From: Oegoconia quadripuncta | Taxonomy: Eukaryota > Arthropoda > Insecta > Lepidoptera > Autostichidae | Reading direction: 5' to 3' | Assembly (NCBI GenBank): GCA_949316235.1 | Contig: OX438742.1 | Location: forward strand, 37,268,853 to 37,332,852 | Length of the DNA: 64,000 nucleotides | Shown here: positions 1 through 10,799 of the stretch, one piece after another | Numbering within the stretch: position 1 is the stretch's first letter | Layout of the letters: each line of letters begins with the position of its first letter | Notes under the pieces: generated by a model | Databases searched by the model: none | Told to the model about the DNA's origin: nothing | What the model saw: only the letters and a program-made list of their open reading frames with translations | Translations under genes and position numbers: made by a program

Positions 1-1030
1 ATATTGTAATGCACAAGTTGGTTACAAAGAAGGACTTGTCCCGTTGAGGAATTTCTTCCAGTCAAGCTAAAAGTAGCCGAAAGGACATATTTACAGTAGG
101 CGTCGAACGAATAATGTTATGAAAATCATATGGAACATTATCTATTGACAACAATGTCTTAGAAGTTGCGAAGATTTCAGAGGCTGGTTGGAGGCTGGAT
201 TTCAATGGTTGTGATACTATTCAATATTCAAGCATTTTACTACCTAAACTTAATGAGAAAGCAATCAAAACTATTTTGAACTAGAAACACATAAAAAAGT
301 TGTTGAAAAAAATAATCACTGTAAATCTTACTTAATATCGAGGTTGCCATTTGTTCGCTATTTAATTTTCGCAAACTAGCCTTCGTAAAAAATATAACTA
401 AACTGAAAACTTGTCGGAAACTGTGTCAAATAGTATTCAATAAATAACCATCATTAGCGGTCGAAAAACTAAACTCAATGTCGTTATATTTGTTAAATAA
501 CAGTAATAAAAACAGATGGATCAAAAAATTATAATATAGTTTTCGGGATAAAAAATCTTTAATTATACTTTCATCGCGGGTACGTTGTGGTAAATGTTCG
601 TATGTTTTTAAATTAACAATATCACCTACAAAATTCATATTTTTCAACAATTAAATATGTTCATAAAATCCACTTGAGTGGGATTTTCACTTAAACCTTG
701 ACTTGGAAGGCAAAGTATAAAAGAAACGTGGTATACACAAATGAATGTTCGGCTCGAGCCCATTCGCAACTTATTCCACCTTTTGCGTATGTTTTCCAGT
801 CGGTAACATAAAATTCTAAGTAAATTCTTTGATTAATAATTCTATCCATTGTAAACTTCACATTTTTTTAAATTCCATAACTTTTGTTTTTTTTAAGCCT
901 TTGAGCGCCGCACCGGACACCGGTGATCACAAACGAGTGATTTTCAATTATCTCTGCATCGCGGCAGTTAACTTATTAATAATAATAATAAAATGTTATT
1001 TTTTTTTTTGAGTTAAATATTAATTTTATT
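1..1030. other. Unassigned AT-rich sequence
   Basis: I see no gene or recognisable element here. The short open frames on both strands have no family motif and no splice context. A short (AAT)n run lies near 975-990. Confidence 0.5.
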
Positions 1031-1033
1031 TAT

Positions 1034-1871
1034 TTAAAAACAGTAACAAATAAAGAGATGGAATTTAAATATAAACTAGAACAAATGTAAAAAATTGGGG
1101 CCGCGAGGCAAGGTACCCAAAACGCTGGCGGCGTTTCCTCGTTGTATGCAGATACTTAAGCGTTGGGCGAGGAAACAACCAGCTCTCGGGTCACCAGTGA
1201 CATCGACTAAGCGCTTTGAAATATCAAAGAAAAATTTAAGAGCGCCCGGCCCCCAAGGACCTAAAGTTTCGACTCCGAAAGCTAGGAAATTGTATTCGGA
1301 ACCGATGTCTCTATATTTGTGAATTTTGATGTTTTCCGCCGTCTCGGCGGCTGCACCTGGCCTCCTTGAGGTTCCTTGGAGGTGAGACGGGGCGAGAGTG
1401 TCAACACAAGTAGCATCCCACACTAAGGCCCGACCCATACTCCAAGGAATCAAGGTCATTCCGTCCGGTCTCTTGCCGTCGTCCCGTATAATACCATTCG
1501 GTTCAAGAACAGCAGGTACGTTGACGGAGGCAAGAGAACGGCGGATAATGTCGTTTATGGCCGCGTGACGGGAAAAACTCTTTTGGCAGGATAGTCCGTG
1601 AAGGCCCAAAGAGTCGACGTCACTACCGCAAACGCACCTGTGAGGAGAACAGATCCCAACACCAAGACGAAGGCCGATTGCAATGCGCAAGGTATTTGGC
1701 TCGAGTTAGGTACCTGTACTGGCAGAGGGGTAAGCACGCCGCCAGTGCCCAGATTCCCATCTCGAGGCAGCCTCAAGTCTTGCACGATCGCGGACAGAGC
1801 TGTGGTTAAGGAGTGACGAAAATGAAATCTTGCAAAGAGGATCATCCCAGGCTCTCTGTAAATTAAGGTTT
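1034..1871 (-). pseudogene. 3' end of an RLE-type non-LTR retrotransposon (pol C-terminus, decayed)
   Basis: This is the C-terminal part of a reverse-transcriptase polyprotein, read on the minus strand from about 1866 (RAWDDPLC) to a stop at 1076. The 5' part, including the RT core, is missing. The frame runs through LEAASRWESGHW, a nonsense codon (TAA at 1706-1708, where a Tyr would fit GTxLEPNTL), then RIAIGLRLG, and stays open to the end. A CxC...H...C knuckle followed by RH...N and then RPDG...WDAT looks like the restriction-like endonuclease (RLE) region used by R2/NeSL-like elements; that domain name is inference. The segment ends with RGNAASVLGT, typical of this family's C-terminus. 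The 3' tail down to 1034 recurs at 32545-32640. The 5' end abuts a tRNA-like SINE head (1872-1935). The copy is dead: 5'-truncated with an internal stop. Confidence 0.75.
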
Positions 1872-1935
1872 GGGATTCGAAGCCGCGACCGTCGTTTTGT
1901 AACCTCTATGTTGTATATTAAGTCAAGGAGGTAAT
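1872..1935 (-). repeat. Degenerate tRNA-like head of SINE family C
   Basis: The reverse complement aligns along its length with the head of the SINE copy at 52395-52460, including the B-box-like GGCTTCGAATCCC. It runs straight into the truncated RLE retrotransposon at 1871 with no SINE body between them, so this is a chimeric junction. Confidence 0.55.
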
Positions 1936-3040
1936 TTTAAACAAAGAGAATGAACTCCTTTTCATTTAATTGCCACTGTATTAAAGCGGTCTATAAGTAG
2001 ATATTCTACAGATTAACCAATCGATGACGAAAGAACAATAAATTTGTGCCTAGTGTATGTGATACAGTTTTCCTATTCTATAAAGACAGACAACTGGCTA
2101 ATCAACTTAGCCATTGGTGCGAATCTCCTGAAACTCTCCTCTTAACTAGAGGAAATCATTGCAGGAAAAACGTTAAAAGACGCTCTTGGATAAGAGTTTA
2201 TTGCTTATTGATTTTGCTTCACATTTGCTTCTGGTTTATGTATTGGCCAGTTGCACATAAAGGACTACATTCTGCAATAAAACGCATATGTATAGGTGGA
2301 CGACAATATATATTGCTGTTGTGCCTACAGTGGTGGCTACAAAACACGGAACTTTCAGCAGCGTGATGCGATCACAAAAGCATTCCCTCCTCTACAGGCA
2401 CCCACTTCAATTAAAGCCTACCATTTTTAAAAGGGTTGCTGCATTCAGTGTTCCTTTAAAACAATGTCAAGAATGCGTTTGAATAACGGTTTTCTCTTAC
2501 TCGTACCTTCTAAATACAATGATGGTAGACTATACAAAAGAATTGCGTGAATACTTTGTTGCCTCACCAAAGAGAAATCAATCGCTACAATATTTTCCAA
2601 TAGCCTGCTGCAAAAAAATTTCTTGCAAAACATTTAGTCTCTGCAAAAATAAAGCTGGCGGTCAAAATAAATGTTTAACAGGTAATTCACTTGCCAACAG
2701 TACTTCGATAGCAGTCGTTCCGCCTACGTATCTGTCCTATCGTTTGTGTAAAATTCCCTTCCTCGGCGGTTCAATTTTCTGACTTACCTACCTACGTGTA
2801 TACACGTTCTCGGGTGTAATAGTCTCCATTTAGATAGCACTCGACGATATTGGCATAGTAGTTGTACTAACTACTTGAACAATCTTCGAGAAACGCTTCA
2901 GATTTATTCTTACTAAAGCTAGCTAAGCTAGATTAATATTGTTCAATGTGCACGTCTAATATGGAATGTTTTTTTTGCGTTGTTAAATTGGTCTTACTAA
3001 AAGTTTTTCATGTGTTAAATCACTTCAATATTTATCATGA
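1936..3040. other. Unassigned; coding-like but unrecognised patches
   Basis: Open patches occur on the plus strand at 2046-2366, 2288-2482 and 2519-2782, in different frames. They could be remains of an old frameshifted transposase, but I find no catalytic motif that I can name. No splice sites frame them convincingly. Confidence 0.35.
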
Positions 3041-3048
3041 GATAACCT

Positions 3049-3100
3049 CTCCAATATTATTAAAATAATATTGGAGAAAAGCGTGTTAAAACACGCTTTT
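3049..3100. repeat. Two back-to-back perfect hairpins
   Basis: Hairpin 1 has a 13-bp perfect stem, 3049-3061 pairing with 3064-3076 across a 2-nt loop. Hairpin 2 follows at once: an 11-bp perfect stem, 3077-3087 pairing with 3090-3100, also with a 2-nt loop, and a T run after it. The second looks like a bacterial intrinsic terminator, but the setting is eukaryotic and no gene points into it. Confidence 0.7.
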
Positions 3101-3189
3101 TTATTAGCTTCACATGTAACTAACAAATCTTAGAAGTAAATTTTAACCTACTTCCAATTGTCGTTGGTCTGATTGTAGAGCTTGAAGGC

Positions 3190-3439
3190 GGATGGTGGAG
3201 CTCTTCAATGGGTCCTATTAAACCCAGGGGTTTACTAGGAGCCGTTGAAGAGTTCCACCATCCACCTCCTGGCTCTATCATCAGAACCTCGACACCAAGT
3301 GCAATATATTGGGCTCGTCAAAACGAATCACATGATTCAAAACTCGAGAGATTTACTGCTAACCACTGACGAGTTCCCTCGAGTTTGGCCTCATATGATT
3401 CGCTTTGACGAGCCCAATATATCGCAGTTGGTGTCGAGG
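3190..3439. repeat. Double foldback repeat (two inverted repeats in series)
   Basis: The first inverted repeat pairs 3190-3211 with 3242-3263. The second pairs 3287-3348 with 3378-3439: 62-nt arms, imperfect, around a 29-nt loop. Related single-arm sequence containing the same CCTCGACACCAA and TTCCACCATCCACCTCC motifs occurs at 36745-36900, so this is a dispersed foldback/MITE-like family. Confidence 0.7.
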
Positions 3440-3734
3440 GTCCGATCCAGGATTTTTTAGTTATCAACTACATATTATTGTTATATTATTGATTTGGGTT
3501 GGATCCGTAGTAAAAGTTACTTTGTGTTGATTTGAACTAACTTAATTGTAGGTAACGGCGTACCTCGGATACCAATGTTAACGAAATGATTATGGAAAAT
3601 ACAATTACAAGCCGGCGTCGGCAACGAACTAATGCTTTGTTCTTTTTTTAAACTACATGCCCGTTTCATTTTGAGTTTCCAAACATTACAAAATAAATGG
3701 CAAAGAGTAATATCTGTAGAACACAACAAAATAA

Positions 3735-3836
3735 TAAACAAAGGATAATTTTTTATTCCGATAAAGTGATTACAAAAATTAAACATATCCGCGATAAAGT
3801 TATTCGAGGCCGGCGAAGCCGCGGCCGTAAAGCTAG
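3735..3836 (+). mobile_element. 3' end of a short non-autonomous Helitron
   Basis: The segment ends in a GC-rich hairpin (GGCGAAGCCGCGGCC) followed by CTAG at 3833-3836 and a T, the CTRR end expected of a Helitron. It shares the phrase ATCCGCGATAAAGTTATTC with the copies at 51143, 53437 and 61292. The 5' part is lost or too diverged to see. Confidence 0.6.
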
Positions 3837-4274
3837 TGTTAAATAAACAGCAGCCTAGTAATTCCGCAAAATATATTCTCTGGGCTCTTGAAGTTAATTT
3901 TCATGTTGAGTTATTTGTAGGAGTACCACTATTACCGTCATCTATTAAGCTCATAGAACGTTCTACGTGAAGTAAATCCTCAGTACATTCAAGTGAAATC
4001 CTTAGAAAAGCTCTGGAAAGCAAGTTGGCGACGAATGCGAGTTAAGTAACTATTCGAGGTAAATCGAGTGTATGAAGCCCTATACAGAGCTATACGAGTG
4101 CAACCTACGGGGAACACGCGTGACCTGCATTGCATTTGAATTTAAATCGAATTTCAGCCAGCTTCTCATTTCATTCAAACCTACCGGGGCTTGATTAATA
4201 CATTGCGTATTCAGACATATTGGTTTAGAGAACACATATATGCGTCAAATAAAGGGTTTCGTGGTAGGGTTCAA

Positions 4275-4430
4275 AGTCTTAGCTTAGAGGCTCTTAGTAC
4301 TAAAAAGCTGTAATTAGGCATGGGTATACATAATTAATCACGCCGACAAATAGGTTAAAAATAAAATCTTGAAATAATTTTTTATAGAGTAACCTCCACG
4401 GTGGCGATTATTTTTTTTTATCTTTGTACC
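4275..4430 (+). repeat. Fragment of dispersed repeat E
   Basis: The stretch around AGTACTAAAAAGCTG and ATCACGCCGACAAA matches the repeat at 10455-10790, where AGTACTAGAAAGCT and ATCACACCGACAAAG occur in the same order. No coding sequence was recognised. Element class is unknown to me. Confidence 0.5.
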
Positions 4431-4839
4431 CCTTCATGTGCGATGTCATTGGACACGTCGTGGAAAAATATTAGAAGTTATCTTGAAGAGGTGATCGATT
4501 CAGGGATACGTTAATATTAAGCTTTACAGCGCTAATTTGGTGTGTTCCTACGTGACCCGACACGAATTTGGTCGGTTTTTTGTACCTATATTTAGATCAC
4601 GAGATCCATTTACTGATGTAAATAAAATCTCAAATCTTTTTAGTACGCTTGCCGCCCGCGATTTGCGAAAATGGCTGGGTGGTTTACGAAAGAAAAGAAA
4701 TAAACATAGACAATAAAAAGTATCGACCTAGAATATAATTTAACCGCCAAAAATTGGCAAAACAACTGATTTCAGTGTTCCATCCTCTATCACCAGAGTG
4801 CGTCATCAAATAGCGTTTGTGCCAATAGAGCATTATTTT

Positions 4840-4905
4840 ATTATACAATACAATACAACACAACACACTACAATACAATACACTCCAATACAATTACAGT
4901 CATGG
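4840..4905. repeat. Imperfect (ACAAT)n microsatellite
   Basis: Five-base units ACAAT/ACAAC alternate with small variations over about 65 bases. Confidence 0.8.
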
Positions 4906-4934
4906 AAAAATTCATTTTAAACTTACCTTGATGT

Positions 4935-7290
4935 TCGATCTACTGAGCTGTACGTAATCCTAGAACCTTATTAAAAGATTCTTTCTGAGTTCTTACCCTG
5001 AAGCTTGAGCCACTGAGCTGTAATCCTAGAGCCTGTAATCCGATATAATAGTTCTGGCTGCATCCTTGCGTGTGTTCAGGGTGCCGTAGTATTGGAAATT
5101 TAGTTGTGTCGAGGGTTGTCACCTGGCTTAAAGCACCTTAATTTTTCATGGGAAGATTATACACCTACATTGGGCAGCATATGTTGACGATGACAGATTA
5201 CTAATTTGTAACTAAATAATTAAAATTAATTACATACTGAAAATTCGTATTTACAATGTATTCAATAATTACCCAATTACGAGCGATTTCTTCCACGTAA
5301 TTGCTGCAGGAATTATACTCATTTGAAAAACGGTGGTTACATTCAAGTAAGAAACACAAAAATGAATCACACTTTAGTCATTGCACCTAATTACCTAAAC
5401 ATAAACATATAGTATGATACAAAAATTATATGAGTATTTTAGTTATATCTGTCGTTTATTTAGGAGATATAGGAATTACTAAATAAACAATGGGCTTTGT
5501 CTATTTTGTAAACCGTTGTTATTAAAAACCACTTGGAGGAATAAAATTGCCAATTAAATTGAAATTAAAAAAATACATTGGTTTATAAAGTTTTTGGGAA
5601 AATATGATTTTAGTTGACCGAATGGCGCCATCAGATAAATAACTATAAATAATTCTTCTTTACAGGTTCAACAAATAAAGACCAATGTCTAAAACTTTGT
5701 CTATTTATCGTTCGGTGCGAGAAAATTTTAGAAATCAATAACTATACACGGTGAAATGTCGACAAATTTTAATACTCATGAATGAAAAAAGTAATAATCC
5801 CATATTTTTATACGCATAATTGTCTAGTCTGTAGTCTTGTCACTCCAAATTTGAGATGGGTTGGTTCTGTTCTTGCGAATATCCCTTGTAGACACTTAAG
5901 CATAGAAACTTTGACAAATGACTTAATTTTATAGTTACTAAAGAGGTAGCAACCCTGGACTATGAGCGAGGGAGGCTTAACGTTACACGAGCGTCGCATC
6001 CGTTTCCGGTAGACAGGTGAACTCCCGGTGGAACTGACAAGTTTGCGGTTCAATGTTGGCAACATTGTGCCTCTATTGTCACACAATTGTCACCGTCTAT
6101 ATGTTGACACTGGCCGTGTGTTTGCGCTATTGTTGCGAGTGCTGTGAAATAAGAGGAAAAAAATTTTATGTTAAATAAAAATAATGAAAAATACATAACA
6201 GGTATGAAAAATACATACTTTGGTAAAATGATATACTCATAGTATACCTGATTTGCAACTAAAGTGGTAGTGAAAAGTTATCTGTTCTTGAAGGTGGTAA
6301 TGTAGACCCCTGCAAGTATATTTGCCCTCGTCGATTTTCCTATGTTAATTTTTTTTATGTTCAACCGAAGGTCCTAGTAATACCGACGATTTTTAACCTG
6401 TAATAATTACTAGATGGTACCTACTCTTGTTACAGGTCGAACTAGCCGAAAACTGCGACTGCAAAATTTTATCAAGGGGCGCTGTTTTATTTATTAGAAT
6501 TGGTTAATTATCTTTTTGGTTGTAACATCTAATGTAATGAAAAAAAGTTGTTTTTGTGTGAAGGTAATTAAACAAACATATTCAAAGTTATTTGTTTTTA
6601 GTAAGATTATAAAATCAATGAATTGGAATTCAGTAGGAAACTCTTAATGTGTATATTTTATGGTTCTGGAGTCTAGAGGGTATGCAAAGTGTATTTTGCT
6701 TTTAATACACTTTCTTTTTAATATCCGATGCTTCATTCAAGCCTATGGTATTCGAGGTAGATGAGCTAGTAGAATAATGGTTGTCGGTATCAGGGGGAAT
6801 CAACGTCGAGCCACTGCTCTGACAATGAGAAACTTGAACATAATGAATCAGAAGTTGATGAAGATTTCTTTTCAGATACATATTTTTTATTGCTAATTAT
6901 TCTACTGACAGACTTGATGGAAAGTGTATCCAATACCAACGAACGGAATTGCATATTGCAGCTGCGATTATTGTCGGTTGATTTTTTTGTTTCGTCTGTT
7001 GCAATGTTTCATTTCAATGAGCTGATTTTATGCTGTAGATTCTAGCTTTTTAAGATTTTTATTGCGGTTCATAAGTTTCATAAATTTAGTATGGTACCTT
7101 GGGTGCGATAATATCCTTCTTGAATGTCAAGTTGACATTTTTGCTTATTTTCGAAATCATAATAATTTTGACAAACTACCTAAATAAAAATTATCATTGA
7201 AAATCTTATAAGTAGAATACGTTTGGAGCAATCCGGTATTAGTTATAAATCTCTGCGTTAAAATGGAAAAAACAAAGTGGCCGGCAATAT
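4935..7290. other. Unassigned sequence
   Basis: I see no gene. A short local duplication of an ACTGAGCTGTA...AATCCTAGA motif lies at about 4942-4975 and 5012-5037. The rest is AT-rich and apparently single-copy in this window. Confidence 0.45.
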
Positions 7291-7301
7291 TTAGGTTTGT
7301 A

Positions 7302-7535
7302 TTATAATATACAAACTAGTGTTTGTATGTTTGTTTATTCATTTGATTGTTTGTTGCTCAATCACGGCGACACGGATGAACGGATTGATGAAATTTTAAA
7401 TATAGGTAAAACCTACCCTGGATTAAAACATACAATATATTTTATCCCGATAGTGAGTAGTTCCCTCGGGATAAACAAATTAAACCTATCCCCGAAAAAG
7501 TTACTTCAGGCAGGCGAAGCCGCGGGCGGAAACGA
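7302..7535 (+). mobile_element. Short non-autonomous Helitron, degraded
   Basis: In order it has the (TTTG)-rich segment, the CTCAATCACGGCGACACGG phrase, the ATCCCGATAGTGAGTAGTTCC phrase and the GCGAAGCCGCGGGCGGAAA terminal hairpin shared with the copies at 51143-51322, 53437-53663 (minus) and 61292-61545 (plus). The terminal CTRR is not preserved. The long open frame overlapping it is incidental. Confidence 0.6.
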
Positions 7536-7539
7536 ACTT

Positions 7540-8020
7540 ATTTTAGTAGTTTTTGAAATTTTCAAAACTTCAACTGGCATGGTTTTGCTAAAACATTTTT
7601 TTTTCACTCTCATAAGATTTTTTCATAAAATTTTTATTCATGTCTTGCAAATCTTATCCACTAACACCTACCCTGTTTGGCTTATTTACCTCATCTATCG
7701 ACCTCATGTAAGTATCGGGGCGACTAACCGGCGGCATCATTTGGCCATTCCAACGTTTTGCTTCGGTTCACGATAGCGATTTGTGAGTCAATCGCATTGA
7801 ATATGCATGCGAAAATTATAGATTCACAATGGCGTTTCGAAAGTTCGCATTTTTGAATTCGAATAATGGCAAGTTTGACAGTTGTTAGTTGAATATTGCC
7901 CACGGAAACGTTTCATCTTTAGAACTTCAGTTTTTGACAGTTCTTATACAAAAATAATTTGCGTACAATGGACGAGATATAGATTTCTAACGATATAGGC
8001 AACGCACCTTTACGAATTTG
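7540..8020. other. Unassigned sequence
   Basis: Nothing recognised. The part near 7700-7880 is richer in CpG than its surroundings but has no open frame with family motifs. Confidence 0.35.
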
Positions 8021-8027
8021 ATGACGA

Positions 8028-8140
8028 TCGATTGGTGTAATGGATAGTGACCCTGTTGGCGAAACAACGGTTGCGGATTTGAATCCCTCGGGGGGTAAAT
8101 GTTTGTGTGATGAATACGAACATTCATGAGTCATTTTATA
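8028..8140 (+). repeat. tRNA-derived SINE, family A variant
   Basis: An A-box-like TGGTGTAATGG is followed about 45 bases later by a B-box-like GGATTTGAATCCC, then the body phrase TGATGAATACGAACA. A second copy with a better B box (GGGTTCGAATCCC) is at 15597-15705. Confidence 0.65.
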
Positions 8141-8249
8141 TCCTATAGTCCTAAATATTTATTTAGTTGTTCAAAATTGCGGAAATATGGAATAAATAGA
8201 AAAAACATTCGCAGGTGAAATTTTCTTCCGATAGATAGTAATAGTAAAT

Positions 8250-8498
8250 AATAAATAAATATCTTTGCACAAACACACAGCGCCATCTAGGTCCACAGTA
8301 AGCATCTAGGCTTGTGTTATGGATACCAGATGGTTGATAAACTACACAATTTTTTTTTTTGTAAATAAATACATGTATAAATGAAAAACATCCATGTCTG
8401 TATTCATCATACAAACATATGCCCCTAGCGGTATTCGAACCCGCGACCATTTGGTATAGTAGCAGAATTTTCTAACCACTACCCCAAACTGGTCGTCG
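8250..8498 (-). repeat. SINE family A, near full length
   Basis: On the minus strand it starts GACGACCAGTTTGGGGTAGTGG (A box within) at 8498, has a B box GGGTTCGAATACC near 8430-8442, then a body with TGTATGATGAATACAGACATGG and ends in A/T-rich simple sequence near 8250. Sister copies are at 54025-54275 and 59025-59291; truncated ones at 31401-31534 and 53053-53172. Confidence 0.8.
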
Positions 8499-8580
8499 TT
8501 CATAGTGATTTCGAATCCATCGCTAAACGTTGAAAACCCACACCCCTGGTAGGGAAACGCTATAAGAGAATTTCTGAAAC

Positions 8581-8790
8581 CACTAAATACATTGGGGCGA
8601 CGCCAATCTAGTCAAATTCAATGCCACCAAAACACAGGCGTGTCTGTTCACCAGGAAACGGAGTCCATTCAACCTAACTCCGACTTTCCGAGATGTAATG
8701 TAATGTAATCTCAATCTTTCGACCACATCGTCACTTTCCATCAGGTGAGATTGTAGTCAAACGCGAATCCAGTCAATCTTAAAAAAAAAA
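8581..8790 (+). mobile_element. LINE fragment: RT patch plus 3' tail
   Basis: Bases near 8600-8695 translate to NLVKFNATKTQACLFTRK, the conserved N-x-x-K-T-Q block downstream of the catalytic region in jockey/CR1-type reverse transcriptases. It is followed by a tail (about 8719-8790) containing TTTCCATCAGGTGAGATTG and a poly(A), shared with 49200-49285. A large internal deletion separates the two parts from a full element. Confidence 0.65.
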
Positions 8791-8871
8791 CATTGATGAC
8801 AAAGACATTGAACAAATATTTTACTTTGAAATAAATGCTTGAAGTTTTAACTGTAGATAATTTACTAGCAT

Positions 8872-9118
8872 AATAAAGACAATAATATTCATCTCAGCCC
8901 GTAAACATCCCACTGCAGAGGTATACAGGCCTTCGGTCATATATGAGGGAGTATGGGCCATAGTCCACCACGCTGGTCCAGTGTTGGTTAGGGACTCACA
9001 TGACTTTGAATTTATATTTCTCAGGCATGCAGGTTTCCTCACTATGTTTCCTTCACTGTTTAGGAGCAGTCGGATAAATGCACATAAGTATTTAAAATAA
9101 ATTAAAAAACTCATTGGT
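8872..9118 (-). repeat. SINE family B body
   Basis: Carries the family phrases CCACCACGCTGG, GGCATGCAGGTTTCCTCAC, and CAGTCGGATAAATGCACAT in the order seen at 42772-43025 and, inverted, at 48854-49100. The tRNA-like head is missing. This is a common kind of lepidopteran SINE. Confidence 0.75.
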
Positions 9119-9275
9119 ACAGACGAATCTATGTAAACATATATATGGACCGTATGGACCGAAGCACTCTAGCACCATCTATTAGAAAGTATTCATATAA
9201 TATCAACACTCAAACCAAATCCATAATAATATGTCACATATAAATGAGTAAGAAAATTTCGTCAGCTCTGCTAAT

Positions 9276-9375
9276 TGATATCGTGGTCTAGTGGCAACTT
9301 GGCAAGCGACACGAGTGCTTAGGACACGTCTTTCGAAAAGACACGGTTTTCGAATCCGGCTAAGACAATTTTTAT
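9276..9375 (+). repeat. tRNA-like SINE head, distinct type
   Basis: An A-box-like TGGTCTAGTGG and a B-box-like GGTTTTCGAATCC are spaced as in a tRNA, with a run of T after. The acceptor arms do not pair like a real tRNA and the spacing is too long, so I read it as a SINE head, not a tRNA gene. Confidence 0.5.
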
Positions 9376-9535
9376 TCGATTTTTTTTCTATTTGGATTTT
9401 TTTTTCTTTTTATAAAGGAAAATAAAACGTAAACACTTCATTAAAATAATAAAAAGGTAAGGAAAATAAGAAAAATAAAAATTTTTGGAGGTAACACTTT
9501 AGCCCATGTGATACTTTTTGGATGATTGGTTTGTA

Positions 9536-9612
9536 CATGGCCTGCCTGGTATCGAACCCGGACGTCCCAAATTGGAAGACAGTGTGTTAACCGCTGAGCC
9601 ACAGACGTTGGA
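9536..9612 (-). repeat. SINE family B head (tRNA-like)
   Basis: On the minus strand it reads GTGGCTCAGCGGTTAACAC with B box CGGGTTCGATACC, then CAGGCCATGTAC. It faces the tRNA-like head at 9276-9375, so the two are convergent. Confidence 0.7.
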
Positions 9613-9614
9613 GA

Positions 9615-10290
9615 ATAATAATCGTTTCGTATTTAATACAAACTTTCCGAAACGTCAATTCTGTCCAACACATGTGATCAATTTACAAAAATGAAAAAAG
9701 CAAATGTAGCGTATATCGATAAGCTCCGGTGGCCAGCCACTCGTTCCGACATCAATACCGAAGGACTATTTAACTAATGGCTTAATAAATTCGCAGTGTG
9801 GCGCCAGAATTGGACACTTTTTCTTCCATTCAATTGGCCGAAATCATTTCGTATCCGTACGCAGGAGAACACAATCTGCCCAATCTTTATTAAGCTTTAC
9901 TCAGCTTAATCTCACCTGACGTTAAGAGGGTTTATTTCGTCCAGTGTTCTCTCATTGGACAAATTAAGATTTCTTTTTCGATACAGAATCAATCAAAAAG
10001 ATCTTTGCCTATATAGCTTTGATGGGGTAATTTTCCAGAATCGACGATTATAAGAAAAGTGGCAGTTTTTTTATAAATAATTTGAAATATCTCCAAAATA
10101 ACCGTAATTAAAGCTATTTAGCTTCTAAGGTTCTCGTGTGCAGGTCAGAGCGATTTTTTTATTTATTCTGTAAAAGAAATCTTGATTTATCCACTGAAGG
10201 CGCCACTTGACGGAATAAACCCTCTTAAGTGAAGTGAGTCTGCATAAGCGCGCTCGGAACCCCAAAGTTAATTGATCTTATCTCAAACAG
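9615..10290. other. Unassigned sequence
   Basis: No gene or element recognised. Confidence 0.4.
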
Positions 10291-10295
10291 CCGAT

Positions 10296-10375
10296 ATACA
10301 CCGAAGTGCTACAATGCTGCTCGGCGGCAGACTTAGATAACGTGGTAGTAGCTGGCCTGGCAGACATATAATAAT
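10296..10375 (-). repeat. SINE family C fragment
   Basis: Contains GGCGGCAGACTTAGATAACGTGG followed by the TAGCTGGCCTGGCAGACAT phrase of the minus-strand copies at 47998-48300 and 62003-62335. Confidence 0.65.
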
Positions 10376-10454
10376 GACCTATCGCCTACCATAGATTTAC
10401 AAAAAATTTTGGGCTTGACATTGCGTATTTTGGATAGCATTATTTGTTACAAAT

Positions 10455-10790
10455 GAACGGTTTTCAGGGTTCCGTAGTCAATAAGGACCACTTGTTTCTC
10501 CATGACCGTCTGTCTGTCCGAAGCGTAGTTCAGAAATTAGTACTAGAAAGCTATAATTTGACATGGTTATACATATTAATCACACCGACAAAGTGGTTAA
10601 ATAATATATTTTTGAACCCGAATTGTGTGGGGTGTCGGTAGAGTCAAGTATGTGTGTGTGTGTTCCCTTACTACCAGCAGAAAAACTTATGGTATCACTA
10701 CTTTCCGTCGCAAATGCTTTATCTAACACCAAAAAGCCGCCTTCTTAGTCCGTATATTGTGAGGGCAAGTACAGAACCCTATACAATACA
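10455..10790 (+). repeat. Dispersed repeat E
   Basis: Begins with CAGGGTTCCGTAGTCAATAAGG, then TGACCGTCTGTCTGTCCG, AGTACTAGAAAGCT and the ATCACACCGACAAAG phrase. Similar openings occur at 30112, 41885 and (inner part) 4275. I know this type as a frequent lepidopteran repeat, but its class is uncertain. A short (TG)n lies at 10650-10663. Confidence 0.6.
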
Positions 10791-10799
10791 ACATACACT

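Noticed and set aside
1095..1322. Plus-strand frame
   Set aside because: Antisense shadow of the RLE retrotransposon coding sequence.
2046..2782. Possible degenerate transposase (piggyBac-like?)
   Set aside because: Frames are short and shift, and I could not identify any catalytic or family motif.
3077..3104. Bacterial rho-independent terminator
   Set aside because: All other evidence is for insect DNA, and no bacterial gene lies upstream.
7297..7776. 159-codon open frame
   Set aside because: It runs across a short Helitron and unrelated flank; no protein-like motif.
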